From the NCBI RefSeq assembly GCF_000092025.1, contig NC_003063.2, positions 1,679,501-1,743,500 on the forward strand: DNA of 64,000 nucleotides, given 5' to 3'. Below are positions 56,107 through 64,000 of the stretch, in pieces. Below the pieces are notes generated by a model that saw nothing but the letters and a program-made list of their open reading frames with translations, ran no database searches and was not told the origin of the DNA. Every line of letters begins with the position of its first letter. Position 1 is the first letter of the stretch. This DNA is from Agrobacterium fabrum str. C58 (lineage in GTDB: Bacteria; Pseudomonadota; Alphaproteobacteria; Rhizobiales; Rhizobiaceae). The position numbers were made by a program, and so were the translations under genes.

Positions 56107-57057
56107 ATGAAAACGCTGGCGAGTCTCTCGGCATTCGTAGGCAAGACCTTTGCCATTTGGGTCATCCTGTTTGCCGTGCTCGGGTTTTTCTTTCCAGAGA
56201 CCTTCAGGCAGATTGCGCCCTGGATTGTTACGCTTCTATCGATCATCATGTTCGGCATGGGGCTGACACTTTCGGTGGATGATTTCCGAGAAGTCGTTAA
56301 ACGACCTTTCGACGTAACGATCGGCGTGCTTGGACAATTTCTGATCATGCCGCTCCTGGCGGTCCTCCTCACCCGCATTATTCCGATGCCACCGGAGGTC
56401 GCCGCCGGCGTCATTCTTGTCGGCTGCTGCCCGGGAGGAACGTCGTCTAATGTCATGACATACCTCTCCAAGGGCGATGTGGCTTTGTCCGTTGCCTGCA
56501 CTTCCGTTACGACGCTGGCTGCGCCGCTCGTGACGCCTTTCCTCGTCTGGCTCTTCGCAAGCCAGTTCCTGCCCGTTGATGGCTGGGCCATGTTCCTGAG
56601 CATCGTCAAGGTTGTTTTGCTTCCGCTTGCACTTGGTGCTGCCCTGCAGAAGCTCGTGCCCGGTATCGTCAAAGCGGCTGTCCCCGCTCTGCCCCTGGTT
56701 AGTGTTATCGGCATCGTTCTGATTGTCTAAGCCGTTGTGGGTGGGTCAAAGGCGGCAATTGCACAATCGGGCCTGATGATTTTTGCCGTGGTGGTGCTGC
56801 ATAACGGCCTTGGTTACCTGCTGGGTTATCTCGCGGCAAAAGCAACGGGCTTGTCTCTGGCCAAACGTAAGGCCATCGCCATTGAGGTGGGCATGCAGAA
56901 TTCAGGGCTCGGAGCGGCACTTGCCACCGCCTATTTCTCGCCGCTTGCTGCCGTTCCCAGCGCCATTTTCAGCGTCTGGCACAATGTTTCCGGTGCCATT
57001 CTGGCGAACTGGTTTTCGGGCCGGGTAGAAAAAGGCCCCGGAAACAAAGTCGCCTGA
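56107..57057 (+). pseudogene. Bile acid:sodium symporter family gene interrupted by in-frame TAA
   Basis: Together the two parts encode about 316 residues of a BASS-family secondary transporter with roughly ten hydrophobic segments. An ATG reading from 56107 runs through GCCPGGTSSNVMTYLSKGDVA (the conserved motif) to a TAA at 56728-56730, codon 208. The same frame then continues without shift ([39 protein letters not shown], the second conserved motif) to 57057. Intact family members are continuous here, so a point mutation, or a sequence error, has broken the gene. The truncated product lacks the last four helices and is probably inactive. Confidence 0.85.
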
Positions 57058-57072
57058 AGCTCATAGCTGTCA

Positions 57073-57095
57073 GGCCGCCTGCAATTCAGGCGGCC
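57073..57095. terminator. Bidirectional terminator-like hairpin
   Basis: GGCCGCCTG and CAGGCGGCC form a perfect 9 bp stem with a 5-base loop in the 48-base gap between the symporter gene and the convergent aldo/keto reductase gene. Confidence 0.65.
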
Positions 57096-57105
57096 CGACC
57101 CTGCC

Positions 57106-58152
57106 TTAGAACGGCATAGTTACGGCCGGTGGATTAAGTCGGGCAAAGCCCGCTTGTCGCTGATATGGGAAATGCGGATAGGGCGCCGTCGTCTCGCTTG
57201 CTTCGTCCAGCCTTGCCACCTGCTCGGGTGTCAGTTCCCATCCCACGGCACCGAGGTTCTGGCGAAGCTGTTGCTCGTTGCGCGCGCCGATAATGACTGT
57301 GGAAACCGTAGGGCGTCTGAGTAGCCAGTTGAGCGCAACCTGCGGCACGGTCCTGCCCGTTTCTTCCGCCACGGCGTCCAGTGTATCGATCACGCGGTAG
57401 AGATGCTCCTCATCCACCGGCGGGCCGAAGCTTGCGGTCTCATGCAGGCGGCTGCCCTCGGGCAACGGCGCGCCGCGGCGGATCTTTCCGGTCAGGCGAC
57501 CCCAGCCAAGCGGGCTCCAGACCATGGCGCCCAGACCCTGATCGGCGCCGAGCGGCATCAGATCCCATTCGTAATCGCGGCCAACAAGCGAATAATAGAC
57601 CTGGTTGATCACATAACGCGGCCAGCCATATCGATCCGCGACACCAAGCGATTTCATGACCTGCCAGCCGGAAAAATTCGACACGCCGGTATAGCGCACC
57701 TTGCCGGACCGGACGAGCATATCAAGTGTCGACAGCACCTCCTCCACCGGCGTGAAGGCATCGAAGGCATGGAGCTGGAGAATGTCGATATAATCGGTCT
57801 GCAGCCGCCGCAGCGCATCTTCCACCGCACGCACCAGCCGGAAGCGGGAGGAGCCGGCCTCGTTTGGCCCATCACCCATCGGCAGGCTGGTCTTGGTCGA
57901 GATCAGAACGCTGTCACGCCGCCCCCTGACGGCTTCGCCGAGCACCTCTTCCGACGCTCCGTTGGAATAGACATCAGCCGTATCGAACAGGTTGACGCCG
58001 GCTTCGAGGCAGATATCTACAAGGCGACGGGCCTCGGTGGCATCAGAGGTGCCCCAGTTGCTGAAAAGCGGGCCTGAGCCCCCGAAGGTGCCCGTGCCGA
58101 AGCTGAGGACCGGCACTTTCAGGCCGGATTTGCCGAGATAGCGATATTCCAT
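57106..58152 (-). CDS. Aldo/keto reductase
   Basis: A 348-residue NADPH-dependent (alpha/beta)8-barrel reductase. The catalytic tetrad is visible as Asp and Tyr in FDTADVYSNG, Lys in LISTKTSLP and His in LQLHAFD. C-terminal cofactor segments such as STVIIGARNEQQLRQNL match the YajO/YghZ-like group. The ATG at 58152 (MEYRYLGKSGLKVP) is preferred over the longer frame from 58293. It is divergent from a LysR gene at 58312, a common regulator-target arrangement. Confidence 0.93.
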   Translation of the reverse strand: MEYRYLGKSGLKVPVLSFGTGTFGGSGPLFSNWGTSDATEARRLVDICLEAGVNLFDTADVYSNGASEEVLGEAVRGRRDSVLISTKTSLPMGDGPNEAGSSRFRLVRAVEDALRRLQTDYIDILQLHAFDAFTPVEEVLSTLDMLVRSGKVRYTGVSNFSGWQVMKSLGVADRYGWPRYVINQVYYSLVGRDYEWDLMPLGADQGLGAMVWSPLGWGRLTGKIRRGAPLPEGSRLHETASFGPPVDEEHLYRVIDTLDAVAEETGRTVPQVALNWLLRRPTVSTVIIGARNEQQLRQNLGAVGWELTPEQVARLDEASETTAPYPHFPYQRQAGFARLNPPAVTMPF

Positions 58153-58311
58153 GGGGCATTGCCTTCTTGCTTCGGGATGGTAGCGCGCTGAGCGCGTGGC
58201 CGCGTTATGCCTGTCCATCCCGTGGTGGGTTGCGATGGCCCTGAAGATAGACGCTCGCGCTTGCATGAAATAGAATGCCGAAAATACTATCACTTGTGAG
58301 ATGAAGTCATC

Positions 58312-59217
58312 ATGGCGCGACTGGAAATCAACCGGGCAGGGGAGATGGAAATCTTCGTACGGGTTGTCGAACTCGGCGGCTTTTCACGCGCGGCGGCGGC
58401 GGCGAATATGACGCCTTCGGCGGTGAGCAAGCTCATCGCCCGGCTGGAAAGCCGGCTGGGGGCGCGTCTGCTCAACCGGTCCACCCGGCAGCTTCAGATA
58501 ACGCCGGAGGGCTGCGCTTTCTACGAAAGGGCCACCCGTATTCTCGCCGATCTCGAAGAGGCCGAACGCGCCGCCGGCGAACGTGAGCGGCCCATCGGCC
58601 GTGTGCGGATCAACACCAGCGCCTCTTACGCAACGCATATCCTTGCACCCATCCTGCCACGGTTTCTGGCGCTTCATCCTGAGATTACGCTTGATATCGT
58701 TCAGACGGATCTGGTGGTTGACCTTCTCGCAGAGCGCATGGATGTGGCGGTTCGCGCCGGGCCTTTGAAAAGTTCAAGTCTGGTCGCCCGAAAACTCGGG
58801 GAAACACGCATGGTCATCGCCGCCGCCCCGGATTATCTGAAGCGTTGCGGCGTGCCGCAAACCATCAGCGATCTTGAAGGACATAATTGCCTTGCACTGG
58901 GTTACGCCCGGTCGATCGATGGCTGGCCTTTGCAGGACGGCGGCAAGACCGTCGTCATTCCCGCGACGGGACGTGTGCAGGTCAGCGATGGCGAGGGCCT
59001 TCGTCGTCTGGCGCTTGCCGGTGTCGGGTTAGTGCGCCTGGCGGCTTTCACCATTCGGGAGGATATCGCCGCCGGCCGGCTGGTTTCCGTTCTCGATCAT
59101 CTCGATACGGGCGAAACGGAGACCTTTCATGCCGTCTATGTCGGCCAGCGGGGACCGCTGCCCTCACGCATCCGGGCATTACTCGATTTTCTCGGTGAAT
59201 ATGGGCGGGTGAAATGA
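58312..59217 (+). CDS. LysR-family transcriptional regulator
   Basis: A 301-residue LysR protein of the AaeR/DsdC-like group: HTH within about 8-65 (EIFVRVVELGGFSRAAAAAN, TPSAVSKLIARLESRLGARL), then the effector domain (VRINTSASYATHILAPILPRF). A strong terminator follows. It shares a 159-base divergent region with the aldo/keto reductase gene, which contains TATCACTTGTGAGATGA just before its start codon as a possible site. It probably regulates that reductase. Confidence 0.92.
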   Translation: MARLEINRAGEMEIFVRVVELGGFSRAAAAANMTPSAVSKLIARLESRLGARLLNRSTRQLQITPEGCAFYERATRILADLEEAERAAGERERPIGRVRINTSASYATHILAPILPRFLALHPEITLDIVQTDLVVDLLAERMDVAVRAGPLKSSSLVARKLGETRMVIAAAPDYLKRCGVPQTISDLEGHNCLALGYARSIDGWPLQDGGKTVVIPATGRVQVSDGEGLRRLALAGVGLVRLAAFTIREDIAAGRLVSVLDHLDTGETETFHAVYVGQRGPLPSRIRALLDFLGEYGRVK

Positions 59218-59222
59218 CGCGC

Positions 59223-59262
59223 CGCAAAACAGGCGCCGGTTAAAGACGGTGCCTGTTTTGCG
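59223..59262 (+). terminator. Strong terminator after the LysR gene
   Basis: A 16 bp stem (CGCAAAACAGGCGCCG with CGGTGCCTGTTTTGCG, one G-T wobble) and an 8-base loop, starting six bases after the stop. The descending arm contains TTTT, as in bidirectional intrinsic terminators; the ascending arm carries AAAA for the other strand, serving the convergent operon that ends at 59316. Confidence 0.8.
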
Positions 59263-59315
59263 TGTCATGACCAGTCGTTCGGCAAACTGGATCGTTTACC
59301 CGATAGGCGGGAGGC

Positions 59316-60128
59316 TTATTCTTTCGGACCCGACAGGGTGAAAGCACCGACCGATCCCAGCCTGATGTGGGTATCGACGGACAGTGTGCCCGGAAGCGCC
59401 CCGCAGAGGCTGCCTGTCGTCACCACATTGCCTGTCTTCAGGATGCCACCCGTGTTGAGTGCCCCATTGGCAAAGGCCAATAGCGGCGCAAGCGGGTCGA
59501 CATTCGGGTGTTTCACCGTGGCGCTAAAAAGTTCCACTGATTCCTCTGTGACAACGAGCTGCGGCAGGGTATCGCCATTACCGGCAAAAACCTCCACAAT
59601 GCCCTTATCCACCTGCGGACCGATGGCAAAGCCGTGGTTGGCAAGGCGATCCGCGAGGAAAAGCGGAAATGGCACCTGATTTTTTTCCGCCAGCCGGTAG
59701 CGGAGAAGTTCGACGCCCAGATGGACCTCATCGATGTAGCGCATCAGATCGGCTCTGGTCAGTGGCCCTTCTGCCGCGGCGGGAATATCGGCGGAGAGCG
59801 TAAAGCAGATCTCGACTTCGATGCCTTCGGTGCCATGAAGCGGAAAGGAAGCGACATTGGCTTCATTGACCTCGCAGCAATCGAACATGGGCGCCCCAAC
59901 GGCCTCGCCATCCGGGCGGATCGCCAGCTTCCAGCCGGCAACCGGTTTTCCCCAATATCCGGCAAAGTCCCGCTGGGCCGCCATCCCCTCCGCCAGCGTG
60001 CCGGGAATGAGGCCCTCCGCCTCCAGCTTCGCCAGAGGAATTCTCGCACCTTCCCGACTTGCCTTTGCAAAACGCTCCGCCAGTTTTTCGATCGCCGTCA
60101 TTCCGCTCATGTCTCCTGATGATCTCAT
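59316..60128 (-). CDS. 2-keto-4-pentenoate hydratase-like protein (MhpD family)
   Basis: A 270-residue protein of the fumarylacetoacetase/hydratase superfamily close to MhpD and HpaH, which add water to 2-hydroxypenta-2,4-dienoates in meta-cleavage pathways. Family elements: GWKLAIRPDG (residues 66-75), EVEICFTLSADIP with metal-binding Glu, and GGILKTGNVVTTGSLCGA. Its ATG overlaps the previous gene's TGA; later ATGs at 60110 and 60101 are alternatives, AGGAG lying near them. Last gene of the operon running from 64000. Confidence 0.88.
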   Translation of the reverse strand: MRSSGDMSGMTAIEKLAERFAKASREGARIPLAKLEAEGLIPGTLAEGMAAQRDFAGYWGKPVAGWKLAIRPDGEAVGAPMFDCCEVNEANVASFPLHGTEGIEVEICFTLSADIPAAAEGPLTRADLMRYIDEVHLGVELLRYRLAEKNQVPFPLFLADRLANHGFAIGPQVDKGIVEVFAGNGDTLPQLVVTEESVELFSATVKHPNVDPLAPLLAFANGALNTGGILKTGNVVTTGSLCGALPGTLSVDTHIRLGSVGAFTLSGPKE

Positions 60129-60973
60129 GCGCCAAATGCTGTCACGATTTGCCGCTGTCTGCCAAGGCCATCAATGCCGAGTTCGACCACGTCGCCGGCT
60201 TTTAGGAAGACGGGAGGGTTCATGCCAAGGCCGACACCGGGCGGCGTCCCTGTGGTGATCACGTCACCTGGCATAAGACGCATGAAACGACTGATGTAAG
60301 ACACAAGCGTCGCTATCGGAAAAATCATCCTGGATGTCGAGCCGGTCTGCATGCGCTTCCCGTTAACGTCGAGCCAAAGGTCAAGATTTTGCACATCGCT
60401 GATTTCATCCGGGGTCACCAACCATGGGCCGAGGGGCCCAAATGTCGGGCCGCTTTTGCCCTTCGTCCACTGCCCACCACGTTCTATCTGGAAGGCGCGT
60501 TCGGAGACATCGTGGCAGACGCAGAAACCTGCGACGACGGAGAGGGCGTCTTCTTCTCGCACATGGTAGGCAGGTTCACCGATAACGAACGCAATTTCCA
60601 CTTCCCAGTCGGTCTTTTCCGAATCCTTCAACAGGCAAATCGGATCATTCGGTCCGGAAATGCACGAGGTATGTTTGTTAAAAAGCACCGGCTCGTCAGG
60701 AACAGGCGTATTGGTTTCCAGCGCATGGTCGATGTAATTGAGGCCGACCGCCACAAAATTGCCCACGGCACCGACGCAGGGGCCAATGCGCACATCTGAT
60801 GGTACGCTCGGCAGTGACGAAAGATCGATTTTCGCCAGCTTGTCGAGGGAACTGCGTGAGAGGCTGTATCCGGCGATGTCGCTGATGACCGAAGAGAGAT
60901 CGCGGATGTTGCCTTCGGCGTCGAGCGCCGCCGGTTTTTCCTGCCCAAGGGGGCCGTAACGAAGAAGTTTCAT
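60125..60973 (-). CDS. Fumarylacetoacetate hydrolase family protein
   Basis: A 282-residue FAH-family enzyme, likely a 2-hydroxyhepta-diene-dioate isomerase or acylpyruvate hydrolase. It has the N-terminal small domain MKLLRYGPLGQEKPAALD, the metal-site Glu residues in DWEVEIAFVIGEPAYHV, and the C-terminal GDVITTGTPPGVGLGM and LKAGDVVELGIDGLG. Coupled by a four-base overlap to the hydratase gene, so the two probably act on successive intermediates of one ring-cleavage or sugar-acid pathway. Exact substrate unknown. Confidence 0.92.
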   Translation of the reverse strand: MKLLRYGPLGQEKPAALDAEGNIRDLSSVISDIAGYSLSRSSLDKLAKIDLSSLPSVPSDVRIGPCVGAVGNFVAVGLNYIDHALETNTPVPDEPVLFNKHTSCISGPNDPICLLKDSEKTDWEVEIAFVIGEPAYHVREEDALSVVAGFCVCHDVSERAFQIERGGQWTKGKSGPTFGPLGPWLVTPDEISDVQNLDLWLDVNGKRMQTGSTSRMIFPIATLVSYISRFMRLMPGDVITTGTPPGVGLGMNPPVFLKAGDVVELGIDGLGRQRQIVTAFGA

Positions 60974-60981
60974 TCTGTTTC

Positions 60982-61668
60982 CTATGCGGCTGATTGCTGA
61001 AGCGCATTCTCTGCGAGCGCAAATTCAAGGCGGTAAAGGCCTAGTTCCAGCGGTCCTGTGAGATCGACCCTGGACAGCTGTTGCTGCAGGCCCTCTGCAG
61101 CATCGGAGACGGTCGCGGCAGAGCCGCCCTCAATCATGACAATCCAGTTGGGTACGCCGACCTGTCGACCCTTCCGCTCGGCCGTTTCGAGATTGCTCGC
61201 AGCATTGTCTGCGATGCACAGATGCGCGCCGGTGATTCCGTTGAGCTTGCCGGCTCCTGCAAGTGCGTCGATCAGCATGGGCTGGATTGTCGCTTGCTCG
61301 GTCTCTACCGCGTCAAAACGGAAGGTGGCGATGAAGCCGCCGTCACCGCATCCATAGGAATAGTTGGTGCTGCAGACCCCACGGGTCGTGTTGCGGAAGT
61401 CGGCAGTTGAACGCTTCGTCCAGGGCGTGGGATTGTTCAGTCGCTCAAGATAAGGCTGGCCGACGAGCACTTGGGCATCCGCCGCCTCATAGAGCGTGAA
61501 GTATTCAGGCGTTCCCTGCACGGCGATGTAACGGCGCCCGCGCAGGAAACCCGGGACGGACACCCGCTCGGGGATATGTTCGCGATTGTGCCACTCGATG
61601 AAATTATCGCGACCTTCCGGCAGGATGTCGTTCCAGATGGCGACGACGGCTTTTCCCAGGAGAGACAT
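60982..61668 (-). CDS. Uncharacterised EthD/DUF4286-like protein
   Basis: A 228-residue protein of unknown function. Residues 5-50 (VAIWNDILPEG, FIEWHNREHIPERVSVPGF) resemble the EthD/DUF4286 type of dimeric alpha/beta barrel; the pattern may recur weakly in the second half (ELGLYRLEFAL), suggesting two ferredoxin-like halves. Such proteins often accompany aromatic or steroid catabolic genes as small hydrolases, decarboxylases or chaperones. It is located between the FAH-family and SDR genes with gaps below 10 bases. Function not assigned. Confidence 0.8.
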   Translation of the reverse strand: MSLLGKAVVAIWNDILPEGRDNFIEWHNREHIPERVSVPGFLRGRRYIAVQGTPEYFTLYEAADAQVLVGQPYLERLNNPTPWTKRSTADFRNTTRGVCSTNYSYGCGDGGFIATFRFDAVETEQATIQPMLIDALAGAGKLNGITGAHLCIADNAASNLETAERKGRQVGVPNWIVMIEGGSAATVSDAAEGLQQQLSRVDLTGPLELGLYRLEFALAENALQQSAA

Positions 61669-61676
61669 TGGTTACC

Positions 61677-62438
61677 TCAATATGTTGCACGACCGCCGGA
61701 GAGGTCGAAAACCGCGCCGGTCGAAAAGCTGCATTCGGAAGAAGATAGCCAGGCCACCATGTTGGCGACCTCGGCAGGTTCGAGAAAACGACGCATGGGG
61801 ATGCGGGACAGAATATCGTCCAGCCGTTCCTTCGGAGCATCGATGCTCATCGCCGTCATGGAAGCGGCTGGAGTGATGGCGTTGACGAGAATGTCCGCCG
61901 TCGCCAGTTCCTTGCCGAGACTTTTGGTCATGGCCACGAGTCCTGCCTTGGAGGCGCTATAGGCGGCTGCCTGATGCATGCCTTCCTTGGCCTGAATGGA
62001 AGCGACATTAACGATGCGGCCGAAACGGCTCGTTCTAGCCGTTTCGATCATTAATGGCACCAGCGCGCGGCAGACCAGAAAAGAGCCGAACAGATTGATG
62101 TCAATGATCCTGCGAAACTCCTCGATGGGAATTTCCCACAAAGGAGCGACATTGCCGACAATACCTGCATTGTTGACGAGAATATCCAGCCTGCCGAACC
62201 GCTGCTTCAGATCGATGGCAGCCGTTTCGATGCTTTTTGCATCGCTGATATCAACACCGGCATGTGGGAGATCGCCAAGGGCACCATCTTTCACGGCAGC
62301 TGGCAGGTCCCAGTGAATTACCGTTGCCCCGCAGTCGCGTAGTCGTTGACTGATGGCGACACCGAAGCCGCCGGTAGCGCCAGTGACGACCGCCACCCGG
62401 CCGTCGAGATCATAATGTGTGGACATGTTTGAAACCAT
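61677..62438 (-). CDS. Short-chain dehydrogenase/reductase
   Basis: A 253-residue classical SDR, FabG-like. TGATGGFG near 19-26 is the cofactor loop; Asp in VIHWDLP after the second strand favours NAD(H). NNAGIVGN, NVASIQAKEG and YSASK give the catalytic Ser/Tyr/Lys set. Two starts are possible: 62438 (GCGGAA upstream) or 62426 (MSTHYDLDGRVAVVTG). It is part of the catabolic operon and probably oxidises a ring or side-chain alcohol. Confidence 0.91.
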   Translation of the reverse strand: MVSNMSTHYDLDGRVAVVTGATGGFGVAISQRLRDCGATVIHWDLPAAVKDGALGDLPHAGVDISDAKSIETAAIDLKQRFGRLDILVNNAGIVGNVAPLWEIPIEEFRRIIDINLFGSFLVCRALVPLMIETARTSRFGRIVNVASIQAKEGMHQAAAYSASKAGLVAMTKSLGKELATADILVNAITPAASMTAMSIDAPKERLDDILSRIPMRRFLEPAEVANMVAWLSSSECSFSTGAVFDLSGGRATY

Positions 62439-62449
62439 TGTTCCGCAGT

Positions 62450-62474
62450 GAGCCCGGCAGAGCTGGCCGGGCTC
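62450..62474 (-). terminator. Hairpin between binding protein and SDR genes
   Basis: GAGCCCGGC and GCCGGGCTC form a perfect 9 bp stem with a 7-base loop, directly after the binding-protein gene in the direction of transcription and 12 bases before the SDR start. It probably raises the binding protein to downstream mRNA ratio. Confidence 0.55.
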
Positions 62475-62486
62475 CTGGCGTTGCCA

Positions 62487-63476
62487 CTATTTCGCGATCA
62501 GGCTGTTGGTAAAGAAGGCGCCCGCCGGCATATCGGTCTTTATGTCCTGATATTCCTTCATCAGATCAAGCGTTTGCTGCCAGTCTGCCGCGGCCATTTC
62601 GCCAAGCGGTGCGGATGGGGCAGAAGGTGATGGAAGAAGCTTAAGTGAAATGTCAAGCTGCTCCTTGAGAAGCTTTGGATCCCCTGTCGGCTTTTCCTTC
62701 ACCGCTGCCGCAACGGCGGCGTCCGGATCCGCTTTGGCCGCCTCGATCGATTTCAGCGATGCGGCGACGAAGCGCTTGACCAGATCCTGATTGCTGTCGA
62801 TCAGCTTCGTGTTGGTAATGATTGTCAGGCCTTGCGTGTTGACACCGAGCTCTGCAAAGGAAAACACGTTCTGCTTCAGACCCTTGGAGTTTAGAACCAC
62901 GACCTGGTTTTCAAGTCCGCCGAGGATGCCTGCGGCGCGGTCCTGCATGATTGCGATGATCTTGCCAGGGCCATCGACGTTCAGAATATTGACCTTGGAC
63001 GCATCGACGCCGTTCTTCTTCCAGAGGGCGGGCAGGAGGGCAAGTGAAGCTTCGCCAGCACTGGCCGCAACAGTCTTGCCTTCTACGTCCTTGATGGACT
63101 TCACACCCGAATCTGCGCGAAACGTCATTGCATAAGGAGAGGTGTTAAGCAGGCCAAGCACGGATTTGACAGGTGCGCCTTTAGATGCACCAGCAATCAC
63201 GCTCCCGCCATCGGCAATGCCGAACATATCACCCCCGGTTGCGACCGACTGGACCGTGCGTGCAGAGCCCTGGCCTTCGCCGATTTGCAGATCGATGCCG
63301 GCGTCCTTGTAGAAGCCTTTTTCAGCGCCGTAATAAAAGATAGTATGGACACCACTCAAAAGGAAATTGAGACGGAGCGTCACCTTGTCTTCAGCCGCGG
63401 CTGACTGAATGCCCGCTAGACTAATGGCGAGCGCGACCACGCTACCCGTCAGTGTTTTTCTCATGGTATTGAACAT
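62487..63476 (-). CDS. ABC transporter substrate-binding protein, SsuA/NMT1-like
   Basis: A 330-residue binding protein with a signal peptide of about 28 residues (ending SAAA). The mature part starts EDKVTLRLNFLLSGVHTIFYYGAEKGFYKDAGIDL-like in two strands, then GSARTVQSVATGGDMFGIADGGSV and a C-terminal helical lobe, as in NMT1/THI5-like, SsuA and TauA proteins for aliphatic sulfonates, pyrimidine precursors, phthalate and other compounds. GGGAGGG five bases upstream sets the ATG at 63476. It partners the SsuC-like permease. Ligand probably the compound degraded by the downstream enzymes. Confidence 0.9.
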   Translation of the reverse strand: MFNTMRKTLTGSVVALAISLAGIQSAAAEDKVTLRLNFLLSGVHTIFYYGAEKGFYKDAGIDLQIGEGQGSARTVQSVATGGDMFGIADGGSVIAGASKGAPVKSVLGLLNTSPYAMTFRADSGVKSIKDVEGKTVAASAGEASLALLPALWKKNGVDASKVNILNVDGPGKIIAIMQDRAAGILGGLENQVVVLNSKGLKQNVFSFAELGVNTQGLTIITNTKLIDSNQDLVKRFVAASLKSIEAAKADPDAAVAAAVKEKPTGDPKLLKEQLDISLKLLPSPSAPSAPLGEMAAADWQQTLDLMKEYQDIKTDMPAGAFFTNSLIAK

Positions 63477-63508
63477 TTTACCCTCCCGTTTTTGATTAAA
63501 GTCCGAAT

Positions 63509-64000
63509 TCAGGTCGTGCTTTTCCCAACAGTGAAGTCCTCCCGGCGCTGGGACACGTGCCATGGGATCGCGAAACGCTCGATCAGTTCCACGATGCCGT
63601 AGAGAAGCAGCCCAAGCAGGCTGAGAACGATGATCACGGCAAACGTCATGCTGGTGTTCATGTTGCCGTTGTAGTTGAGCAGCAGGTAGCCAAGCCCATT
63701 GTCCGAGGCGACGAACTCCGCCACGACTGCCGCTGTTGCAGACAGTGCTGCGGCCACCTTGAAACCCGCAAAGAGCGAGGGTAGGGCACCGGGCAGTTCC
63801 ACCTTCCAGAAAATCTTCAGGCGTCCCGCCCGATAGCTTTTGGCGAGATCGTAGACGTCCGGCTCGATGGATTTGAAGGCCACGATGGAGTTGACGACGA
63901 TCGGGAAAAACGAAAGCAGGAAGACGAGCAGAATTTTGGACGGCAGTCCGAAGCCGACCCAGATGATGAAGAGCGGTGCGATAGCGATCTTCGGGATGAT
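63509..64000 (-). CDS. ABC transporter permease, SsuC/TauC-like (C-terminal part, cut by window edge)
   Basis: The last 163 codons of a BPD_transp_1 permease; the N-terminus lies beyond 64000. Reading from the edge the frame opens IIPKIAIAPLFIIWVGFG, a segment typical of SsuC/TauC/ThiX permeases, then the EAA-like loop VYDLAKSYRAGRLKIFWKVELPGALP, and three more helices. An apparent start at 63883 is only an internal GTG. The ATPase gene of this importer is presumably further right. Confidence 0.92.
   Translation of the reverse strand: MIPKIAIAPLFIIWVGFGLPSKILLVFLLSFFPIVVNSIVAFKSIEPDVYDLAKSYRAGRLKIFWKVELPGALPSLFAGFKVAAALSATAAVVAEFVASDNGLGYLLLNYNGNMNTSMTFAVIIVLSLLGLLLYGIVELIERFAIPWHVSQRREDFTVGKSTT

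Noticed and set aside
56737..57057. Separate 106-residue membrane protein gene
   Set aside because: It is in the same frame as the truncated symporter upstream and holds that family's C-terminal motif; no ribosome-binding site precedes its apparent start. Treated as the 3' part of one broken gene.

Overview
The window is GC-rich, gene-dense DNA from an alphaproteobacterium of the Rhizobiaceae, most likely Agrobacterium or a close Rhizobium relative. This is inferred from the supraoperonic order pcaDCHGB / pcaQ / pobA / pobR / pcaR / pcaIJF, the abundance of ABC importers for plant compounds, the LacI- and ROK-type regulators, and a RIME-like palindromic repeat. I see no rRNA, tRNA, CRISPR array, insertion sequence or phage gene. 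Almost all genes serve uptake and breakdown of plant-derived carbon sources.

Positions 1-4890 (minus strand) hold one operon: two permeases, two paralogous binding proteins and an ATPase of the polar-amino-acid ABC type, then an NAD-type quinate/shikimate dehydrogenase and the start of a type II dehydroquinase. Next to the pca genes this reads as uptake and entry of quinate or shikimate into the protocatechuate pathway. Positions 5259-15730 carry the complete beta-ketoadipate pathway: pcaDCHGB (minus) with divergent pcaQ, pobA with divergent pobR, and pcaR divergent from pcaIJF. Together they convert 4-hydroxybenzoate and protocatechuate to succinyl-CoA and acetyl-CoA.

Positions 16177-22252 are a LacI-controlled cyclitol or rare-sugar cluster: two orphan ribose-type binding proteins, two TIM-barrel isomerases and an inositol-2-dehydrogenase-like enzyme, with no permease or ATPase. 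Positions 22459-33130 are a pectin (rhamnogalacturonide-type) uptake locus: LacI regulator, CUT1 ABC transporter, GH28 and GH105 enzymes and a large unrecognised 840-residue protein, with a divergent binding-protein gene flanked by paired operator-like palindromes. A PAP2-type acid phosphatase with a passenger-like tail follows.

Positions 35439-42531 and 44497-50823 are two parallel modules. Each has a ROK repressor divergent from a ferric/phosphonate-type ABC importer that is co-transcribed with phosphate-ester enzymes: a glycerophosphodiesterase plus an inositol-monophosphatase-like enzyme in the first, and a PP2C-like phosphatase in the second. The first resembles the logic of the agrocinopine (acc) operon and may import a phosphodiester. 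Between them lie an SDR gene and a divergent AraC regulator.

Positions 51014-59217 hold housekeeping and stress genes: Fe superoxide dismutase, 7Fe ferredoxin, flavin reductase, a TetR/DHFR-like pair, a penicillin-V-acylase-type hydrolase, an outer-membrane barrel, a bile-acid-symporter gene broken by an in-frame TAA, and an aldo/keto reductase with a divergent LysR gene. Positions 59316-64000 (minus) are a catabolic operon running in from the right edge: SsuC-like permease, SsuA-like binding protein, SDR, an EthD-like protein, a FAH-family hydrolase and a hydratase.
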